Positions 6,041-8,002 of a stretch of DNA of 8,002 nucleotides are shown one piece after another. Made by a program: the position numbers and the translations under genes. The notes under the pieces are model-generated. The model was not told the DNA's origin. It worked only from the letters and a program-made list of their open reading frames with translations, and did no database searches. The DNA is from Armatimonadota bacterium (lineage in GTDB: Bacteria > Armatimonadota > UBA5829): contig JAMCYN010000142.1 in the NCBI GenBank assembly GCA_023474015.1, positions 1 through 8,002 on the forward strand. Direction: 5' to 3'. How positions within the stretch are numbered: position 1 is the stretch's first letter; each line of letters starts with the position of its first letter.

Positions 6041-6339
6041 CTGTCGTTCCTCCTCACTATGATCCTCATCGCCATGCCGCGGCCGACGGCGATCCTCGAC
6101 TCATCTATTCGTATGAGCATAGGGCCTTGTCCCTCGCTATTCAGCATTTCGACCTCTTTGCCGGGACGCAGCCCCATATCTTCCATCCGGCACAGCGTCT
6201 CGTTGTCCGATCTATGTATACCGGGGCGGCATGTGCCTGGCCGGCTTGCTCCCCTTATTCCGATCACCTCCGCCTTCTCTCCGGCGGTCAACAGCCCGAG
6301 TGGCATCTGGTTCCCCACACTTTTCAGATCGGATTTCAT
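6037..6339 (-). CDS. feoA: Second FeoA-domain protein with a Cys-containing insertion
   Basis: This 100-residue protein is the first gene of the feo operon. The FeoA fold is clear: LGLLTAGEKAEVIGIRG (14-30), CRMEDMGLRPGKEVEMLNSEGQGPMLIRIDESRIAVGRGMAMRIIV (50-95). A normal FeoA has only a few residues between the first strand and the helix. Here about a dozen extra residues (roughly 31-49) carry C37 and H42, with C50 at the end, which could form a small metal or redox site. The ATG at 6339 has GAGGAG 6-7 bases upstream. The stop overlaps the next feoA by 4 bases. Having two feoA genes before feoB is known in several phyla. The division of labour between the two copies is not known, and metal binding by the insertion is a guess. 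Confidence 0.9.
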   Translation of the reverse strand: MKSDLKSVGNQMPLGLLTAGEKAEVIGIRGASRPGTCRPGIHRSDNETLCRMEDMGLRPGKEVEMLNSEGQGPMLIRIDESRIAVGRGMAMRIIVRRNDR

Positions 6340-6375
6340 GTTAGCTCCTCACTTCCTGTCGCTCAGAACGCGTAT

Positions 6376-6392
6376 TTGCGACTTTGTCGCAA
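6376..6392. promoter_or_regulatory. Probable Fur box ahead of the feo operon
   Basis: TTGCGAC-TTT-GTCGCAA is a perfect 7-3-7 inverted repeat lying 37-53 bases upstream of the first feo gene, where it would cover the promoter. It shares 13 of 17 positions with the palindrome in front of fur itself. The sequence differs from the enterobacterial Fur consensus, so assignment to Fur rests on palindromy, recurrence and position between fur and feo. No clear -35/-10 pair could be named. Confidence 0.72.
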
Positions 6393-6413
6393 CATCGCGC
6401 AAGAAAAAAACCG

Positions 6414-6869
6414 CTACAGCTTCCGCCGGCACTCCGAACAAATAGCAGCGACCTCTATTCTGACGAACTCGACCGTGCAGCCGGTCTCCCTTCTGATGTC
6501 CACCTCAAGCCTCCTGACCAGCTCGCTCTGAAACTCGATGATCTTACCGCACTTGGTACAGCCGATGTGCACGTGATCTCTCTGGTCGCGAAGCTCATAG
6601 TGATGCTCGTTGCCGTCAAGGTGCAGAAGATCGAGCTCTTCGACAAGGCCAAGGGTCTTCAGCAAAGACAGCGTCCGATAAACGGTCGCCCTGTCCATCC
6701 GCTCGTCTTCCTCACGCGCCAGACGAAGCAAATCACTCGCATGGAGGTGCCCTTCGGTATGCTCTATCAGGTCGAGCAATATGCGCCTCTGCTTAGTCAG
6801 TCGAACGCCTTTGGCAGCCAGTGTGGACACCAAGGCAGCTTGATTGTCGTGCTTGCTCAAGTTGGTCAC
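6414..6869 (-). CDS. fur: Ferric uptake regulator, Fur family
   Basis: This 151-residue metal-dependent DNA-binding repressor has an N-terminal winged helix, with KGVRLTKQRRILLDLI (20-35) and recognition helix DRATVYRTLSLL (59-70). The dimerisation and metal domain follows, with HH (89-90), HVHIGCTKCGKIIEF (99-113) and the second Cys pair CSEC (144-147). C104/C107 and C144/C147 form the expected structural Zn site. His/Glu residues around 89-101 suit the regulatory metal site. It sits directly upstream of the feo operon on the same strand with its own promoter, so iron is the likely co-repressor; Zur or PerR type cannot be fully excluded by eye. The GTG start (6867-6869) has no good SD. A downstream TTG at codon 4 is the nearest alternative. 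It is probably autoregulated through the overlapping palindrome. Confidence 0.92.
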   Translation of the reverse strand: MTNLSKHDNQAALVSTLAAKGVRLTKQRRILLDLIEHTEGHLHASDLLRLAREEDERMDRATVYRTLSLLKTLGLVEELDLLHLDGNEHHYELRDQRDHVHIGCTKCGKIIEFQSELVRRLEVDIRRETGCTVEFVRIEVAAICSECRRKL

Positions 6870-6886
6870 CTGCGACTGAGTTGCAA
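6870..6886. promoter_or_regulatory. Probable Fur box overlapping the fur transcription start
   Basis: CTGCGACTGAGTTGCAA is an imperfect palindrome (minus strand TTGCAACT-C-AGTCGCAG) between the fur -10 box and the GTG codon. It matches the feo-side site at 13 of 17 positions. A protein bound here would block initiation at the fur promoter, giving negative autoregulation. Confidence 0.7.
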
Positions 6887-6894
6887 CTAGACGT

Positions 6895-6924
6895 ATGATA
6901 ACAGGGTTGCGTGGTGGTTGTCAA
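6895..6924 (-). promoter_or_regulatory. Promoter of fur
   Basis: On the minus strand a perfect TTGACA (-35, 6919-6924) and TATCAT (-10, 6895-6900) are separated by 18 bases. Transcription would start near 6888, giving a leader of only about 20 bases that is mostly the Fur-box palindrome. This makes fur independent of the moxR gene upstream. Confidence 0.75.
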
Positions 6925-6987
6925 GGGGTGTTAGAGAAATTTTGTCGTGATCCGGCCAGGCGAGCGTCAAGTCCTATTTTACCACAT

Positions 6988-7941
6988 TCACTCCCTCGGC
7001 ACCTCGACCTCCGCCAAAATCGATTCGACTATGCGATCCGGCGTGACGCCTTCGATCTCGGACTCGGGGCGGAGGATCAGGCGGTGGCGGAGGATGGGAG
7101 CGGCGATCTGCTTGATGTCGTCGGGGATCACGTAGTCACGCTCGTTCATCGCCGCGACGGCCTTGGAGCCGAGCAGAAGATAGATCGACGCCCTCGGGCT
7201 TGCGCCGAGGATCAAGTTGCGGTTCTCGCGGGTCTTTCGCACGAGCTTCGCGATGTATTCCACAATCGGCGGGCTAACGGTCACCTTTGCGATAGTCGCG
7301 CGGAGGGCCAGCATGGACTCAACATCGATCACGGGCTTGATTCCCGCTTCCTCCAGGCGGGCCGATCTAAAGCCGTCATTGTAGCGGGTGAGCATCTCCA
7401 TCTCGGTCTCATGCGCGGGATAAGGGACCACGACCTTGAACATAAATCGGTCAAGCTGCGCCTCTGGAAGAGGGTAGGTTCCCTCATACTCGATGGGGTT
7501 CTGGGTCGCGAAGACAGTGAAGATCGGGTCGAGCGTGTGGCGTGCGCCGTCGATAGTCACCTGCCGCTCCTGCATAGCCTCCAGGAGCGCCGCCTGGGTC
7601 TTGGGGGGCGTGCGGTTGATCTCGTCCGCGAGCAGAAGCCCGGTGAAGATCGGCCCCTTGCGGAGGTTGAACTCGCCCTTGGACGGGTCGAAGACGTTGG
7701 TCCCGATGACATCCGACGGCATCAGGTCGGGGGTGAACTGCACGCGGTTGAAGTCCGCCGAGATCGCCAGCGACAGCGCGCGGACGATCAGCGTTTTCGC
7801 GATACCGGGCACGCCCTCCAGCAGCACGTGTCCCTCGCAGGCGAGCGCGATCAGTATCTGGTCGATCACATCCCTCTGCCCGACCACCACCTTCGCCATC
7901 TCGCGGCGTATGTTCTCAAAGTGTGTTGTATGTTCCGCCAA
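6988..7941 (-). CDS. MoxR-family AAA+ ATPase
   Basis: This 317-residue cytosolic AAA+ ATPase belongs to the MoxR group, which act as chaperones, often with VWA-domain or DUF58 partners. Walker A is GVPGIAKT (43-50; MoxR proteins commonly have Ala before Lys). Walker B is LLLADE (102-107), sensor 1 ATQNP (145-149), the arginine-finger region LDRF (163-166) and sensor 2 GASPRA (246-251). The C-terminal lid is complete. I chose TTG at 7939-7941 because AGGAG (7949-7953) lies 7 bases upstream and the product then begins AEHTTHFENIRREMAKVVVGQ, as relatives do. A TTG at 7986 would add 15 residues with no visible SD. It overlaps the end of another reading frame by 26 bases. The usual DUF58 gene does not follow; fur with its own promoter does. 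Confidence 0.92.
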   Translation of the reverse strand: MAEHTTHFENIRREMAKVVVGQRDVIDQILIALACEGHVLLEGVPGIAKTLIVRALSLAISADFNRVQFTPDLMPSDVIGTNVFDPSKGEFNLRKGPIFTGLLLADEINRTPPKTQAALLEAMQERQVTIDGARHTLDPIFTVFATQNPIEYEGTYPLPEAQLDRFMFKVVVPYPAHETEMEMLTRYNDGFRSARLEEAGIKPVIDVESMLALRATIAKVTVSPPIVEYIAKLVRKTRENRNLILGASPRASIYLLLGSKAVAAMNERDYVIPDDIKQIAAPILRHRLILRPESEIEGVTPDRIVESILAEVEVPRE

Positions 7942-8002
7942 GGCCAAGCTCCTGTTCGAGATTTCGTATTTCCACAGCCATATCAACGAGTTCGGACTCG
8001 GA
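7916..8002 (-). CDS. C-terminal tail of an upstream gene (partial, beyond the right edge)
   Basis: A minus-strand frame is open from the window edge to a TGA at 7916-7918. It reads ESELVDMAVEIRNLEQEL and then GLGGTYNTL. The tail is a charged amphipathic helix, as seen at the end of DUF4350-type proteins often encoded before moxR, but about 28 residues are too few to assign a family. It overlaps the chosen moxR start by 26 bases, which would suit translational coupling. It could also be chance; the lack of stops over 84 bases is weak evidence alone. Confidence 0.45.
   Translation of the reverse strand, partial: SESELVDMAVEIRNLEQELGLGGTYNTL

Noticed and set aside
6393..6416. T-run after fur (A7 at 6404-6410 on plus) as a Rho-independent terminator
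   Set aside because: The bases before it form only a 3-bp stem at best, so a terminator cannot be supported.
1..8002. CRISPR array, tRNA, rRNA, insertion sequence or prophage
   Set aside because: No regularly spaced direct repeats, tRNA-like cloverleaf, rRNA motifs or transposase/integrase sequences were seen on either strand.

Overview
The window reads as chromosomal DNA of a moderately GC-rich bacterium with two membranes. Two genes look like secreted outer-membrane beta-barrels, yet the window also carries a ydaO-type cyclic di-AMP riboswitch and a short Firmicutes-like mannose-6-phosphate isomerase. Together these suggest a diderm member of the Terrabacteria (Armatimonadota is one candidate), but that is an inference from gene content. 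Several genes appear to start at TTG or GTG, each chosen by Shine-Dalgarno (SD) spacing or because no other start exists.

Layout. Positions 1-685 (minus) hold the N-terminal three quarters of a class I mannose-6-phosphate isomerase that runs off the left edge. Positions 686-1107 have no protein gene. They hold an inverted cluster of GGGAATA/GGGAACA-type heptamers (786-881), a perfect TATAAT box (910-915) and a well-conserved ydaO/yuaA c-di-AMP aptamer (about 955-1100, plus). The aptamer runs straight into the ribosome-binding site of a small STAS-domain gene (1108-1494, plus). Convergent with it are two secreted proteins on the minus strand (1509-2150 and 2190-3200). The second has a Cys/His heavy-metal-binding module set into a putative beta-barrel. 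A 209-base gap with hairpins follows.

Positions 3410-6339 (minus) are a ferrous-iron uptake operon: feoA-like, feoA, feoB and a small FeoB-associated Cys-rich membrane protein, joined by 4-base overlaps and a 1-base gap. Upstream are fur (6414-6869), a MoxR-family AAA+ ATPase (6988-7941) and the C-terminal tail of one more overlapping reading frame at the right edge.

How it works together. Fur and the feo operon form a self-contained iron circuit. Two related 17-bp palindromes (consensus near TTGCRACTnnGTYGCAA) lie just ahead of the feo operon and between the fur -10 box and the fur start codon. Fur probably represses both uptake and itself when iron is sufficient. The metal-binding outer-membrane gene lies just beyond the feo operon on the same strand and may extend metal handling to the cell surface, although no Fur-like palindrome was seen in front of it. 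The most unusual unit is the c-di-AMP riboswitch placed on a STAS regulator, with the aptamer's 3' pseudoknot strand touching the SD sequence.
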